Assembly (NCBI RefSeq): GCF_004762045.1
Contig: NZ_SJOM01000007.1
Location: 2,415,655 to 2,479,654 of the forward strand
DNA length: 64,000 nucleotides
Direction: 5' to 3'
Origin: Mycobacterium sp. DL99
GTDB taxonomy: Bacteria > Actinomycetota > Actinomycetes > Mycobacteriales > Mycobacteriaceae
Shown: in pieces, positions 37,469 to 46,316 of the stretch
How positions within the stretch are numbered: the stretch's first letter is position 1
How the letters are laid out: every line of letters starts with the position of its first letter
Notes under the pieces: model-generated
Seen by the model: the letters and a program-made list of their open reading frames with translations, nothing else
Told to the model about the DNA's origin: nothing
Databases searched by the model: none
Program-made: the position numbers and the translations under genes

Positions 37469-38698
37469 TCAGCCCAGTGACACCAGCACCCGGCCCGGCC
37501 CGCGCACCGTGTAGTTGGTGCCGTAGTCCAGCGGGCCGGCCAGTTGCCAGTCACCCACAGTGTCGATCAGTTCCTCGAGGAAGATCTGGGCCTCCAGGCG
37601 GGCCAGGTTCATCCCGAGGCAGCTGTGTAGGCCGAAAGCGAATCCCAGGTGGGACAGCTTGCGGCGGGTGATGTCGAAGTCGTCGGGACGCTCCCAGCGT
37701 CGCGGATCTCGGTTGGCCGCGCCCAGCAGCAGGGTGATCCGCTCACCGTCGGCGACGGCGACGTCACCGACGGTCACGCCATCACCGACCACATCACGGA
37801 AGATGGAGTGCGACACCGTTTCCAGGCGGTGCACCTCTTCCACCGCGTCGAGGGCCAAGGTGCGATCCGACTGGAGGATTCGGCGCTGATCCGGATGAAC
37901 GGCAAGCGTCGCCACGATCTGGGCGAGCAGCTTGGCCGTGGTCTCGTTGCCGGCGAACACCAGTTGGGTGTTGCTCGCGACGATCTCCTGTTCGGTCATG
38001 TGCTCGCAGGCATATTCGTGGCCGACCATCGTCCCGATCAGATCCCAGCTGTCGTCGGCTGGGCAACCCCGGCGGGGCAACTGTTCGCGGATGTAGGAAT
38101 TCAGTTGGGCCGTGGCGTGTTTCCCCGCGGCAATCAACTCGGCACCGTGCTCACCGGGCATGCTGTAGCCCTCGGCCGAGGCGCCCATCGCGTCGCTCCA
38201 CATGGTGAACTGGCCGACCATCTCCGGTTCCACACCGAGCATGTGCGCGATCACCTCGGTCGGGATACCGCGGGTGAGCTCCGAGACCACCTCGACGGTT
38301 TCCCCGGCGCGTAGCCTGGCGGCGACCGGTTCCAGCCTGGCCCGCACGATGTCGGTGATCACCGGACGCATCCGCGCCAGCATCCTGGGCCGGAAATCGC
38401 CGGACCAGATCGACCTGATCTGGTCGTGGTGCGGGCCGTCGTAGAACTCCATCGTCGGCCCGCCGAACACCGCCGCGTGCTCCACCTGGCCGCGTTCGGA
38501 GCCGAACCGTGAAGGTGCACTGAGGATCTGCTTGAGCAGGTCGAACTCGCCGACCATCCAGCGGTTGATCCGCTCGTTGAAGACCACCCCGCCCAGCTCC
38601 CGGATCTCGCGGTATCGCGCCCACGGATCGGCGACGAACGCCGGGTCGGTGGTGTCGAACGACAGCAGCGGAAAATGGGTGGCGACCATGGCTGCCAT
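37469..38698 (-). CDS. Cytochrome P450
   Basis: A 409-residue P450 with haem loop FAFGLHSCLG (Cys360), I-helix VFAGNETT and ExxR in EEVHRLE. No ferredoxin lies beside it on this strand, so it may share the one at 37202. Its ATG at 38698 touches element D, and no leader or Shine-Dalgarno fits before it, so the mRNA should be leaderless. ATG at 38689 is a second option. Confidence 0.92.
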   Translation of the reverse strand: MAAMVATHFPLLSFDTTDPAFVADPWARYREIRELGGVVFNERINRWMVGEFDLLKQILSAPSRFGSERGQVEHAAVFGGPTMEFYDGPHHDQIRSIWSGDFRPRMLARMRPVITDIVRARLEPVAARLRAGETVEVVSELTRGIPTEVIAHMLGVEPEMVGQFTMWSDAMGASAEGYSMPGEHGAELIAAGKHATAQLNSYIREQLPRRGCPADDSWDLIGTMVGHEYACEHMTEQEIVASNTQLVFAGNETTAKLLAQIVATLAVHPDQRRILQSDRTLALDAVEEVHRLETVSHSIFRDVVGDGVTVGDVAVADGERITLLLGAANRDPRRWERPDDFDITRRKLSHLGFAFGLHSCLGMNLARLEAQIFLEELIDTVGDWQLAGPLDYGTNYTVRGPGRVLVSLG

Positions 38699-38727
38699 GT
38701 TGACAATTTTGTGCCATTCTGTAAAGC
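38698..38727. promoter_or_regulatory. Shared 30-bp element, copy D
   Basis: TGTTGACA-N14-TGTAAAGC fills the whole 29-bp gap between the divergent P450 (start 38698) and cyclase (start 38728) genes. Control and initiation signals for both must lie within it or inside the genes. Confidence 0.75.
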
Positions 38728-39636
38728 GTGAGTTTCAAGGATCTCGGCCGCGAACTGTCGAACTGGGGTCGATGGGGCCCCGACGACCAGATCGGCACAC
38801 TCAATCTCGTCGAGCCCCGCCACGTGCGGGCCGCGGCCGGTGAAGTCCGTTCGGGCAAGGTGTTCCAGCTGAGCATCCCGGTGGGCAAAGACGGGCCGCA
38901 GAGCGGTATCGGCGGCCGGAACAACCCGGTGCACCTGATGTCGATGCAGCACAGCGACTTCGAGCCGCACGGCCTGCAGGTGGCCGACGACTGGATCATC
39001 ATGCCGCTGCAATCCGGAACCCAGTGGGACGCGCTGTCGCACGTCGGTTACGACGGCAAGCTCTACAACGGGCACTCCGCCGACGAGGTCGGGTCCCGTG
39101 CAGGAGCGCGGCACCTGGCCGTGGACGCGTTCACCGACCGGATCGCCGGTCGCGGGGTGTTGCTCGACATTGCCCGGCTGCACGGAGTGGACTGGCTCGA
39201 AGCCGGCACCGCGATCACCCCGGCCGACCTCGAGGCCGCTGAAGCGGCACAGGGCGTGACCGTTGGAGAGGCCGACTTCCTGCTGGTGCGCACCGGTTGG
39301 CGAGGGCGACTGCTGGCGAAGGGCCGCGACGACTGGATGTCCACTGAGCCGGGCCTGGGCATCGACTGCGCCCGTTGGCTGCGTGACCGCGGCGTCGCGG
39401 CGGTGGGCAGCGACAACTGGGCCATCGAGGTGATCCCCAGCGAAACGGGGGAGACGCTGCCGCTGCATTGCATCCTGATCCGCGACATGGGCATGCCGCT
39501 CGCCGAGATCCTCGACCTCGACGCACTGAGCGCCGATTGTGCCGGTGACGGCATCTGGAGTTTCCTGTTCGTGGCGCCGCCGCTGCGCATCAGCCATGCC
39601 GTGGGGTCACCGGTCACGCCCATCGCGATCAAATGA
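38728..39636 (+). CDS. Cyclase-family (kynurenine-formamidase-like) protein
   Basis: A 302-residue member of the metal-dependent cyclase/amidohydrolase family, which opens amides or lactones. Recognisable parts are GPDDQIGTLNLVEP, LQSGTQWDALSHVGYDG (a variant of the HxGTHxDxP motif), GVLLDIARLHG and DNWAIEV. GTG at 38728 directly follows element D with no Shine-Dalgarno. Its stop overlaps the next start (ATGA), so it is coupled to the 2-hydroxy-acid oxidase gene. Confidence 0.8.
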   Translation: MSFKDLGRELSNWGRWGPDDQIGTLNLVEPRHVRAAAGEVRSGKVFQLSIPVGKDGPQSGIGGRNNPVHLMSMQHSDFEPHGLQVADDWIIMPLQSGTQWDALSHVGYDGKLYNGHSADEVGSRAGARHLAVDAFTDRIAGRGVLLDIARLHGVDWLEAGTAITPADLEAAEAAQGVTVGEADFLLVRTGWRGRLLAKGRDDWMSTEPGLGIDCARWLRDRGVAAVGSDNWAIEVIPSETGETLPLHCILIRDMGMPLAEILDLDALSADCAGDGIWSFLFVAPPLRISHAVGSPVTPIAIK

Positions 39637-41240
39637 GCCCGGCCTTCCAATACCGGCTGCGGACCCCGGCGCCGCTGGTCAGCGTCGAGGACTACCGGAA
39701 CGCGGCGCGCCAGGCGCTGCCCGCCATGGTGTGGGCCTATCTCGACGGCGGCGCCGAAGATGAGCGCACCTTGCGCGCCAATCGCAGCGCCTTCGCGAAT
39801 TGGAATCTGCGCCAACGGGTTCTGGCCGGTCACTCCGGCGCTGACCTGGGGGTGACGATCGACGGTCAGCGACTCGAACTGCCGGTGCTGCTGGCCCCCA
39901 CCGGCCTCACCGGGTTGGCGCACTGGTCGGGTGAACTGGCCGCCGCGCAGGCCGCCGAACGAGCGGGGACCCGGCTGACGCTGTCGACCGCGTCGTCGTA
40001 CTCCGTCGAGGAGGTCGCGGCGGGCACCTCGGCCGACCACTGGTTCCAGCTGTATCCCTGGGGCGACGGCCCGTTCTCGGATTCGATGCTCAGCCGGGCC
40101 CGGGACTCCGGCTATCGCACCCTTGTGGTCACTGTCGACGTTCCGGTGCAGGGCAACCGGACCGGGGAGCGGCGCACCGGCATGGGCCACCCGCCGATCC
40201 TCACCCCGCGGCGCATCGCCGACGCCGCGATCCGGCCGAGGTGGTGGTACGGGCTCCTGCGCCACCAGCGGATGACGATGCGCAGCCTCACTCACACGGC
40301 GGGCGCGAAGGGCGCCGTGGAATCCGTCAGCATCCAGAACCGCCGGATCCGGCCCGACCTGAGCTGGCGTGACGTGGCCGCGCTGCGTGAGCGCTGGGAC
40401 GGCCCGTTCGTGGTCAAGGGCGTGCTGGAACCCGACGATGCGGTGCGTGCGGTCGATGACGTGGGAGCCACCGGGGTGGTGGTGTCCAATCATGGTGGGC
40501 GCCAACTCAATGGCGTGATCGCCGCACTGGACGCACTGCCCGACATCGCCGACGCCGTCGGCGACCGCGCCACGGTGCTGCTCGACAGCGGTGTGCGATC
40601 AGGTAGTGACATCGTGACGGCACTGGCGCTCGGCGCCGATGCCGTGATGATCGGCCGGCCCCACATCTACGGGCTGGCGGTGGCCGGCGGTGCCGGGGTG
40701 GGTGCGGTGCTCGACATCCTGGCCGCCGAGGTCCGCTCGACGCTGACCCTGATGGGAGTGGCCAGTGTGGCCGACCTGAACCGCGACTCGCTGGTTGCCC
40801 GGCTAGTCGCGGGGTGGCTTGGGCGGTCGGGGACGCACCAGCACCGACTGCTGGATCGCGCCCACCGCGCCGGTCTGGTCGAACAGCGTCCCCACCGTGG
40901 CACCGATGCCGTCGGGTCCGTAGCTGGTGTCGGCGCGGATGCCGATCCACTCCCCGTCGGGCACCCGGTGGATGTGCACGACCAGGTCCGTGTTGAGGAA
41001 CGTCCACTTGCGGATGTCGATCTTGGAGCCGATGCCGTTGGCGTCATCGGCCACCGCGAACAACCGCTGCAACGGTGTCATCAGCTCGCCCTTGACCACG
41101 TCGACCGTCGGCTTGAGCCAGGACTCACCCGGGCCGGGCGCCTGCGGCACGGTCAGCCAGCGCCAATCCACGCTGTGCACGTAGTTGGTCTCCCAGTTCT
41201 TGGCCATGTCGCGGCCGCGGGCCTGCTCCAGCGGCGGTAG
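39633..41240 (+). CDS. FMN-dependent 2-hydroxy-acid oxidase with run-on C-terminus
   Basis: An FMN enzyme of the lactate/glycolate oxidase family. Signatures are WAYLDGGAEDERTLRANR, the FMN segment LLAPTGLTGL, FQLYPWGD, FVVKGVLEPDDA and the active-site SNHGGRQLNG. Family homology ends near residue 390 (LNRDSLVAR, base 40802). The frame then stays open for about 145 more residues antisense to the thioesterase gene. A TAG exists one frame over at 40804-40806. A lost stop, a frameshift or a sequencing error is likely; the tail is not trusted. Confidence 0.75.
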   Translation: MSPAFQYRLRTPAPLVSVEDYRNAARQALPAMVWAYLDGGAEDERTLRANRSAFANWNLRQRVLAGHSGADLGVTIDGQRLELPVLLAPTGLTGLAHWSGELAAAQAAERAGTRLTLSTASSYSVEEVAAGTSADHWFQLYPWGDGPFSDSMLSRARDSGYRTLVVTVDVPVQGNRTGERRTGMGHPPILTPRRIADAAIRPRWWYGLLRHQRMTMRSLTHTAGAKGAVESVSIQNRRIRPDLSWRDVAALRERWDGPFVVKGVLEPDDAVRAVDDVGATGVVVSNHGGRQLNGVIAALDALPDIADAVGDRATVLLDSGVRSGSDIVTALALGADAVMIGRPHIYGLAVAGGAGVGAVLDILAAEVRSTLTLMGVASVADLNRDSLVARLVAGWLGRSGTHQHRLLDRAHRAGLVEQRPHRGTDAVGSVAGVGADADPLPVGHPVDVHDQVRVEERPLADVDLGADAVGVIGHREQPLQRCHQLALDHVDRRLEPGLTRAGRLRHGQPAPIHAVHVVGLPVLGHVAAAGLLQRR

Positions 41241-41630
41241 CGGCTCGACGCCGGTGTGGGTGAGCGCGGTGGTGTCCAGTTGCAACATCCGCCAACCGCT
41301 GGCCCGCGCCACCACCCGGGGAGCACCGTCGGGTCCGGGTGCCAGCATTTCGGCGCTGACCAGTTCGATCTGCTTGCCCGGCCGTTCCAGCTGTGCGCGC
41401 ACCCACAGGTCGCCTTCCGACGGCACGCCGCCCATCAGATCGATGGCGACCCGGCTCAACCGGGTGTCGGCGCGGTACTCACAGCGTTCCAGCGCCCGCA
41501 CCAGCAACGCCGACACCGGCGCACCGTGCTGGATGGCCGCCGACCAGGTGCCGCGGGCCATGTCGGTCGCGCGGAACCTCTCACCGGCCGCGTCGTTCTC
41601 GTCGATCAGTTCGTAGTAAGAATCAGACAT
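40803..41630 (-). CDS. Acyl-CoA thioesterase-like (TesB-like hotdog) protein
   Basis: A 275-residue protein with two hotdog-type halves as in TesB-like thioesterases: ARGTWSAAIQHGAPVSALLVRALE near the N-terminus and DLVVHIHRVPDGEWIGIRADTSY near the C-terminus. It would release CoA from an acyl-CoA. It lies 9 bp after the SMP-30 gene on the same strand, so both are probably driven by element E. Its 3' half overlaps the run-on part of the opposing oxidase frame. Confidence 0.78.
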   Translation of the reverse strand: MSDSYYELIDENDAAGERFRATDMARGTWSAAIQHGAPVSALLVRALERCEYRADTRLSRVAIDLMGGVPSEGDLWVRAQLERPGKQIELVSAEMLAPGPDGAPRVVARASGWRMLQLDTTALTHTGVEPLPPLEQARGRDMAKNWETNYVHSVDWRWLTVPQAPGPGESWLKPTVDVVKGELMTPLQRLFAVADDANGIGSKIDIRKWTFLNTDLVVHIHRVPDGEWIGIRADTSYGPDGIGATVGTLFDQTGAVGAIQQSVLVRPRPPKPPRD

Positions 41631-41639
41631 ATCTACCGT

Positions 41640-42509
41640 TCAGTGGTGATGATGGGTGTCGTGATCGCCCGGTGCGGGGGTTTCGACCATGAGCGCATCG
41701 ACCCGCGACAGTTTGGTGCCGATCAGGCGTTCCGGATAGGCGTCGGTGGTGGTGACCAGGAACAGGGTGCGTCCCTCGGCGCCGCCCAGGGCGCACGCGA
41801 TCGCGGTGCGGCCGTCGGCGTCGACCCGGTGCGTGACCGTCGCCTCGCCCTGTCCGTCGGCGGCGAAGCGCTGGAACTCCTGCGCCAAGGTCAATGCCGC
41901 CCACACCCCGCCCTCGACGTCGATCGCGAGGCCGTCCGGCGGGCCGTCGAGCCCCTCGGCGAACACCCGCCGGTCGACGAGGCCGCCGTCGGCATCGATG
42001 GTGAAGGCGCTCAGTCGTCGCGCGGTGGACTCGGCGACGATCAGGGTGGTGCCGTCCGGGGTGATCACCATGCCGTTGGGAAAGTCGAGATGTTCGGCGA
42101 CCACGGTGACCTGGTCATCGGGGTCGATGCGCACGATCACCCCGTCGGTGCGGGCCTGCGATCCGACATAGGCCCGGCCGTGCGCGTCGACCACCATGTC
42201 ACCGAGGGCCGCGGGGGCCAGGTCGCTGAGGTCGGACAGCAGCTCGACGGTATCGCCGTCGTAACGCAGCACCTGGCGGCGCTCGGTGGACACGATCAGC
42301 AGGGTGCCGTCGGGCCGAAAACCCAACCCGGAGGGCGAATGTCCGGGGACGGGCAGGGCGGTCATGGAGCCTGACAGCGTGACCGTGTGTACCGCCTCGC
42401 CGAGCATGTCGGAAAACCACAGCAGGCCCTCGAACCAGCGCGGTCCCTCGCCGAAACAGAAACCATGCGCCAGTTGGGTTGTCCCGGTTTGTTCGGTTCC
42501 CGCCGTCAT
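41640..42509 (-). CDS. SMP-30/gluconolactonase-like lactonase
   Basis: A 289-residue SMP-30-family beta-propeller, predicted to hydrolyse a lactone. Family blocks are FCFGEGPRWFEGLLWFSDM with the metal-binding Glu, VVDAHGRAYVGSQ, FPNGMVITPDGTTLIVAES (in part) and PPDGLAIDVEGGVWAA. The last residues DHDTHHHH form a natural histidine run. ATG at 42509 is 9 bp from element E. With a Baeyer-Villiger monooxygenase in the same block, ring-lactone opening is a logical role. Confidence 0.83.
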   Translation of the reverse strand: MTAGTEQTGTTQLAHGFCFGEGPRWFEGLLWFSDMLGEAVHTVTLSGSMTALPVPGHSPSGLGFRPDGTLLIVSTERRQVLRYDGDTVELLSDLSDLAPAALGDMVVDAHGRAYVGSQARTDGVIVRIDPDDQVTVVAEHLDFPNGMVITPDGTTLIVAESTARRLSAFTIDADGGLVDRRVFAEGLDGPPDGLAIDVEGGVWAALTLAQEFQRFAADGQGEATVTHRVDADGRTAIACALGGAEGRTLFLVTTTDAYPERLIGTKLSRVDALMVETPAPGDHDTHHHH

Positions 42510-42518
42510 GTCCTCGCG

Positions 42519-42548
42519 CCTTTACAAAACACGCCTCAAGTGTCACGC
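42519..42548. promoter_or_regulatory. Shared 30-bp element, copy E
   Basis: CCTTTACA-N14-TGTCACGC lies between the SMP-30/thioesterase pair and the long rightward operon that begins at 42585. It is 9 bp from the SMP-30 start and 36 bp from the rightward start. Confidence 0.8.
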
Positions 42549-42584
42549 TCGCATGGTGCCACTGTCAACTATCGGAGCGTCGTG

Positions 42585-43289
42585 ATGAAGAAGTTCTACG
42601 GCCACACGCTGCTGTATTTGCACGAGACCATCGACCTGGGGTCGGGGCGGACCGACCAATTTACGGAGACCTTCGTGGAGGTCTACCGACCGATGATGGA
42701 GGACCTCGGCGCCCGATTGTTCGCGATCTGGGAAACCACGCCCTACAACGGGCACTGGCCGCAGGTCACGATCATCTGGGAGATCGACGCATTCGCCGAC
42801 TACGCCCGCATCGGCAAGGCGCAGGCGATCGGCGGCAGTCATGAGAAGCCCGCACTCCAGTGGGCGGCATACCTGTCCGAGCTCGGGGCCCGCGGTGAGG
42901 GACGGATCATGTACGCCGGCAAGTACAACAGGACGCTCGCGCAGCTCCAGGAGGCGAACTTCGGTGCGGGCCTGGTGATTCAGGAGATCATGCAGACCAA
43001 GCCCGGGCGCCAGGACGATTACATCCGGGAACTCGAGCGGTTGTATGTGCCGTGGTCGGAAAGCACCGGCAAGCGCTGGCTGGGCTCGTTCATCACCACC
43101 TTCCGGTTCAACGAGGTGATCCACTACTGGGCACTTGACGACGACTGGGACTGTTTCGAGAACCACTACCCGTCGTGGAAGGGGAACCCGCCCGCGGAGA
43201 TCGTCACCTGGATGAGCGTGGCCCCCGCGCTTCGTGACGGCTGGGAGGATTCGATCCTTTCGGCCCTGCCGCCCTCACCGCTGAAGTAG
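42585..43289 (+). CDS. Dimeric alpha/beta-barrel (NIPSNAP/EthD-like) protein
   Basis: A 234-residue protein with two ferredoxin-like halves (MKKFYGHTLLYLHETIDLGSG and GLVIQEIMQTKPGRQDDYIREL, read in part), the layout of NIPSNAP or EthD-like dimeric alpha/beta-barrel proteins. No catalytic motif is clear. It leads a seven-gene operon of P450, alcohol dehydrogenase, aldolase, SDR, Baeyer-Villiger monooxygenase and esterase genes. ATG at 42585 has GGAG 7 bp upstream. Confidence 0.7.
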   Translation: MKKFYGHTLLYLHETIDLGSGRTDQFTETFVEVYRPMMEDLGARLFAIWETTPYNGHWPQVTIIWEIDAFADYARIGKAQAIGGSHEKPALQWAAYLSELGARGEGRIMYAGKYNRTLAQLQEANFGAGLVIQEIMQTKPGRQDDYIRELERLYVPWSESTGKRWLGSFITTFRFNEVIHYWALDDDWDCFENHYPSWKGNPPAEIVTWMSVAPALRDGWEDSILSALPPSPLK

Positions 43290-43296
43290 GCCTGCG

Positions 43297-44526
43297 ATGA
43301 AACAGCCTGTGCTGCAGGATTTCACCTACGATCCGTTCGATCCGGACGTGATGGCAAATCCGCTGCCGTACTACCGGATCCTGCGCGACGAGCACCCGGT
43401 GTACTACATCGACAAATGGGACACGTACGCGCTGTCCCGGTTCGACGACATCTGGAACATGCTCGGAGTCAACGACGGAACCTTCGTCGCATCCGAGGGG
43501 ACCCTGCCGGCCGCGAACGTGCTGGCGCACCGCAACAACGGCCCGGTGCCCGATCCGCCGCTTCATCCCATGCCCTTCCATGCCAACTTCGATTCGCCGC
43601 TCTACGAGAACGTGCGGCGGTGCACGTCGGCGCAGTTCCGGCCGCGCTCGGCGGCCAAGCTGGCCGAGAGGATCCGGACGTTGGCCAACGAGCGTCTGGA
43701 CGAATTGCTGCCGCGCGGCGCGTTCGACCTGACACAGGATTACGGCGGCATCGTCGCCGCCGCGATGGTCTGCGAATTCGTCGGCTTACCAGCTGATCTC
43801 GCGCCGGAGGTGCTGGCCACGGTCAACGCGGGCAGCCTCGCGCAGCCAGGGGAAGGGGTCGAGGTCGGCAACGCCCGCCCCGGCTACCTGTCCTACCTCA
43901 CCCCGATCATCGAGCGGCGGCGCGCAGAAGGTCACGACGGCAGCGTGCCGATCGCCGATGCCCTCATCGACTTCCGGCTGCCCGACGGGTCGGCCTTCGG
44001 GGACATCGAAGCCGCCGTGCAGATGCTCGGCGTGTTCATCGGCGGTACCGAAACGGTCCCGAAGATCACTGCGACCGGACTGTGGCAGTTGCTGCGGCAC
44101 CCCGACCAGTTGGCCGCCGTGCGTTCTGATCTCGACGGCAACGTGCCGGTCGCCCGCGAAGAGATCATCCGGCACAGTGCCCCCGCGCAGTGGTTCGCCC
44201 GAACGGTGCGGCGGCCGTACACCGTTCACGGCACCACCATCAATCCCGGCCAGCGTGTCATCACGCTGTTGGCCTCGGCGGCCCGCGACGAGCGGGAGTA
44301 CGACAATCCGGACGATTTCGTGTGGAACCGGCCCATCGAACGGCTGTTGTCGTTCGGCCATGGACAGCACTTCTGCCTCGGCGTACACGTGGCCCGGTTG
44401 GAGATCACCATCATGATCCAGGAGTTCCTCAAGCGCGTGCCCGACTACCGCATCGACGAGGCCGCGGCGTCCCGACCGCCGTCGAGTTTCCAGTGGGGCT
44501 GGAACAACATCCCCGTGGAGGTGTGA
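43297..44526 (+). CDS. Cytochrome P450
   Basis: A 409-residue P450, third of the block. The haem loop is FGHGQHFCLG with Cys360, the I-helix is FIGGTETVPK, where GTET replaces the usual AGxDT, and the ExxR pair is in REEIIRH. It lies 7 bp after the barrel-protein gene and 1 bp before the dehydrogenase gene. It probably makes the alcohol that the following dehydrogenases oxidise. Confidence 0.92.
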   Translation: MKQPVLQDFTYDPFDPDVMANPLPYYRILRDEHPVYYIDKWDTYALSRFDDIWNMLGVNDGTFVASEGTLPAANVLAHRNNGPVPDPPLHPMPFHANFDSPLYENVRRCTSAQFRPRSAAKLAERIRTLANERLDELLPRGAFDLTQDYGGIVAAAMVCEFVGLPADLAPEVLATVNAGSLAQPGEGVEVGNARPGYLSYLTPIIERRRAEGHDGSVPIADALIDFRLPDGSAFGDIEAAVQMLGVFIGGTETVPKITATGLWQLLRHPDQLAAVRSDLDGNVPVAREEIIRHSAPAQWFARTVRRPYTVHGTTINPGQRVITLLASAARDEREYDNPDDFVWNRPIERLLSFGHGQHFCLGVHVARLEITIMIQEFLKRVPDYRIDEAAASRPPSSFQWGWNNIPVEV

Positions 44527-44527
44527 C

Positions 44528-45496
44528 GTGTGGTCGTATCGGCTCGTCGCCCCGTATACGTTTGAGCGGCAAGATGTTTCAGAACCATCGCCCGAATCGT
44601 TGACCGACGGCCAGGTGCTGCTCGACTTCCTGGCCGCCGGGATCTGCGGCAGCGACCTGCCCGGATTCCGTGGCACCCAAGGCAAGCTGCCGGGGGACAC
44701 CGGATGCTGCGCGGCGGAGATGAACGGCTTCCCGATCCACGAGATTGCCGGCGAGGTACTGGCCAGTCGCCATCCCGACCACCGCCCGGGGGAGCGCGTG
44801 GTGGGTTGGGCGTCGGGTTTCGACGGCCTGATGGGGCGAGTGATCGCCGACGGAGCCGGGCTGGTGTCCTACGACCCGGCGCTGGCTCCGGAACTGGCCG
44901 TCGGCCTGCAGCCGCTGGCATGCGTCCTGTACGCCGTCGAGCAGCTACCGGATCTGGAAGGCTGCCACGTCGCCGTTATCGGACAGGGCTCGATCGGCTT
45001 GCTGTTCTCCTATGTGGCAAAGTCTTTCGGCGCCGCGCGGGTCACCGGGATCGATCCGGTGGACCGTACTTCGATAAGCGCCCACTTCGGGGTCGACGAC
45101 GCGATCCGGGCCACGAGTGACCGTTGGGTCAGGCACCTGGGGCCGGACGGCAAGCCCGATATCGTCATCGAGGCCGTCGGGCATCAGGTCGCCACGCTCA
45201 ACCACGCGTTGGAAGCCGCCGCGTTCGGGGGCACGGTGTTCTACTTCGGAGTGCCCGACGACGACAGCTATCCGATCAGCATGCGCACCATGTTGCGTAA
45301 CAACCTCACCCTGAAATCCGGTGTCACACTCGACCGTCAGCGTGTGCTGCGCCGGGCCGACGACTTCGCCCGGGAGCATCCCGACCTGTTACCCCGCTAC
45401 GTGACCCACACGTTCGGCTCGGACGATGTGCAGGCCGCGTTCGAACTGGCCTGCCGTCCGGTGCCCGAGCGCGTCAAGATCGCGATCACCCGATGA
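44528..45496 (+). CDS. Zinc-type alcohol dehydrogenase-like protein
   Basis: A 322-residue medium-chain dehydrogenase. The catalytic-zinc cysteine is in AAGICGSDLPGF and the HE pair is in PIHEIAGEV. The nucleotide site is VIGQGSIGLLFSY with an acidic end at TGIDP. The four-cysteine structural-zinc loop is absent, and the enzyme is shorter than typical 340-380 members. Start GTG at 44528. It overlaps the aldolase gene by 4 bp (ATGA). A secondary alcohol from the P450 is a plausible substrate. Confidence 0.83.
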   Translation: MWSYRLVAPYTFERQDVSEPSPESLTDGQVLLDFLAAGICGSDLPGFRGTQGKLPGDTGCCAAEMNGFPIHEIAGEVLASRHPDHRPGERVVGWASGFDGLMGRVIADGAGLVSYDPALAPELAVGLQPLACVLYAVEQLPDLEGCHVAVIGQGSIGLLFSYVAKSFGAARVTGIDPVDRTSISAHFGVDDAIRATSDRWVRHLGPDGKPDIVIEAVGHQVATLNHALEAAAFGGTVFYFGVPDDDSYPISMRTMLRNNLTLKSGVTLDRQRVLRRADDFAREHPDLLPRYVTHTFGSDDVQAAFELACRPVPERVKIAITR

Positions 45497-46305
45497 ACTC
45501 CAGCCGACTGCAGGAGGCGCTGGCGGCCAACGCCCAGGTCTGGGGTGGCTGGGTGGTCGGGCCGACGATCCTCGGTCCCGAGGAGTTCGCGGCGGCGGGC
45601 TACCACTACGTCGGATTCGACGTCCAGCACGGGTATCTCGATGACGCGGACGTAGCCCTGCTGTTGCGGCGGCTCGAGCATGTGCCGATCGCCACGGCGG
45701 TGCGGTTGCCCTCCGCCGACCCCGCACCGATCGGCCGGGTGCTCGACGCGGGCGCCGACGCGGTGATCATCGCCATGGTGGAATCCGCCGGGCAGGCCGC
45801 TGCGGCGGTCGCCGCCACCCGATACGCCCCAGCCGGGGTGCGCAGCTTCGGGCCGCTGCGGGCTGGCCTGGGACACGACACCGCCGAGCTGGAGGCCCGG
45901 GTGAGTGTGTTCGCGATGATCGAGACCGCGCGGGGTCTGGCCGCCGCCGAGGAGATCTGTGCGGTGCCCGGCCTCACCGGGATCTACGTCGGCCCGGCGG
46001 ATCTGGCCATCTCGATGGGATACCAACTCTCCGACGCCTGGACGCACCCCGAGGTGCGGGCGGCGATGGTCACCGCGCAGACCGCCGCCCGCGCGGCCGG
46101 ACTGGTCGCCGGAATCCATGCCGGGGCAGGAAAACTCGGAAAAGCGATGGCCGACTTTGGTTTCCAGATGATCACCTTGGCCTCGGAATCCCAGGCGTTA
46201 CGCCGCGGTGCCGCCGAGCACCTCAACGAAGCAGCAGGAAACGCCGGTGGTCCGTCCGCATCCGGGCAGGCCGCGACTGGCGCCGAACGAGGAGGCTACA
46301 ACTGA
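45493..46305 (+). CDS. HpcH/HpaI-family aldolase
   Basis: A 270-residue class II pyruvate-type aldolase. Visible blocks are GPTILGPEEFAAAGYHYVGFDVQHG, GVRSFGPLRAGLG, the metal-ligand MIETARGL and GPADLAISMGY. It would cut a 4-hydroxy-2-oxo acid into pyruvate and an aldehyde, or run as an HMG-like lyase. It suggests a late chain-cleavage step, whose aldehyde could be taken by the dehydrogenase at 28451. The Gly/Ala-rich last 25 residues are not conserved. Confidence 0.85.
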   Translation: MNSSRLQEALAANAQVWGGWVVGPTILGPEEFAAAGYHYVGFDVQHGYLDDADVALLLRRLEHVPIATAVRLPSADPAPIGRVLDAGADAVIIAMVESAGQAAAAVAATRYAPAGVRSFGPLRAGLGHDTAELEARVSVFAMIETARGLAAAEEICAVPGLTGIYVGPADLAISMGYQLSDAWTHPEVRAAMVTAQTAARAAGLVAGIHAGAGKLGKAMADFGFQMITLASESQALRRGAAEHLNEAAGNAGGPSASGQAATGAERGGYN

Positions 46306-46316
46306 ACGCAGGAGCA

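Noticed and set aside
39063..40505. 480-codon minus-strand frame opposite the cyclase and 2-hydroxy-acid oxidase genes
   Set aside because: Shadow of two genes with recognisable motifs; low-complexity translation.
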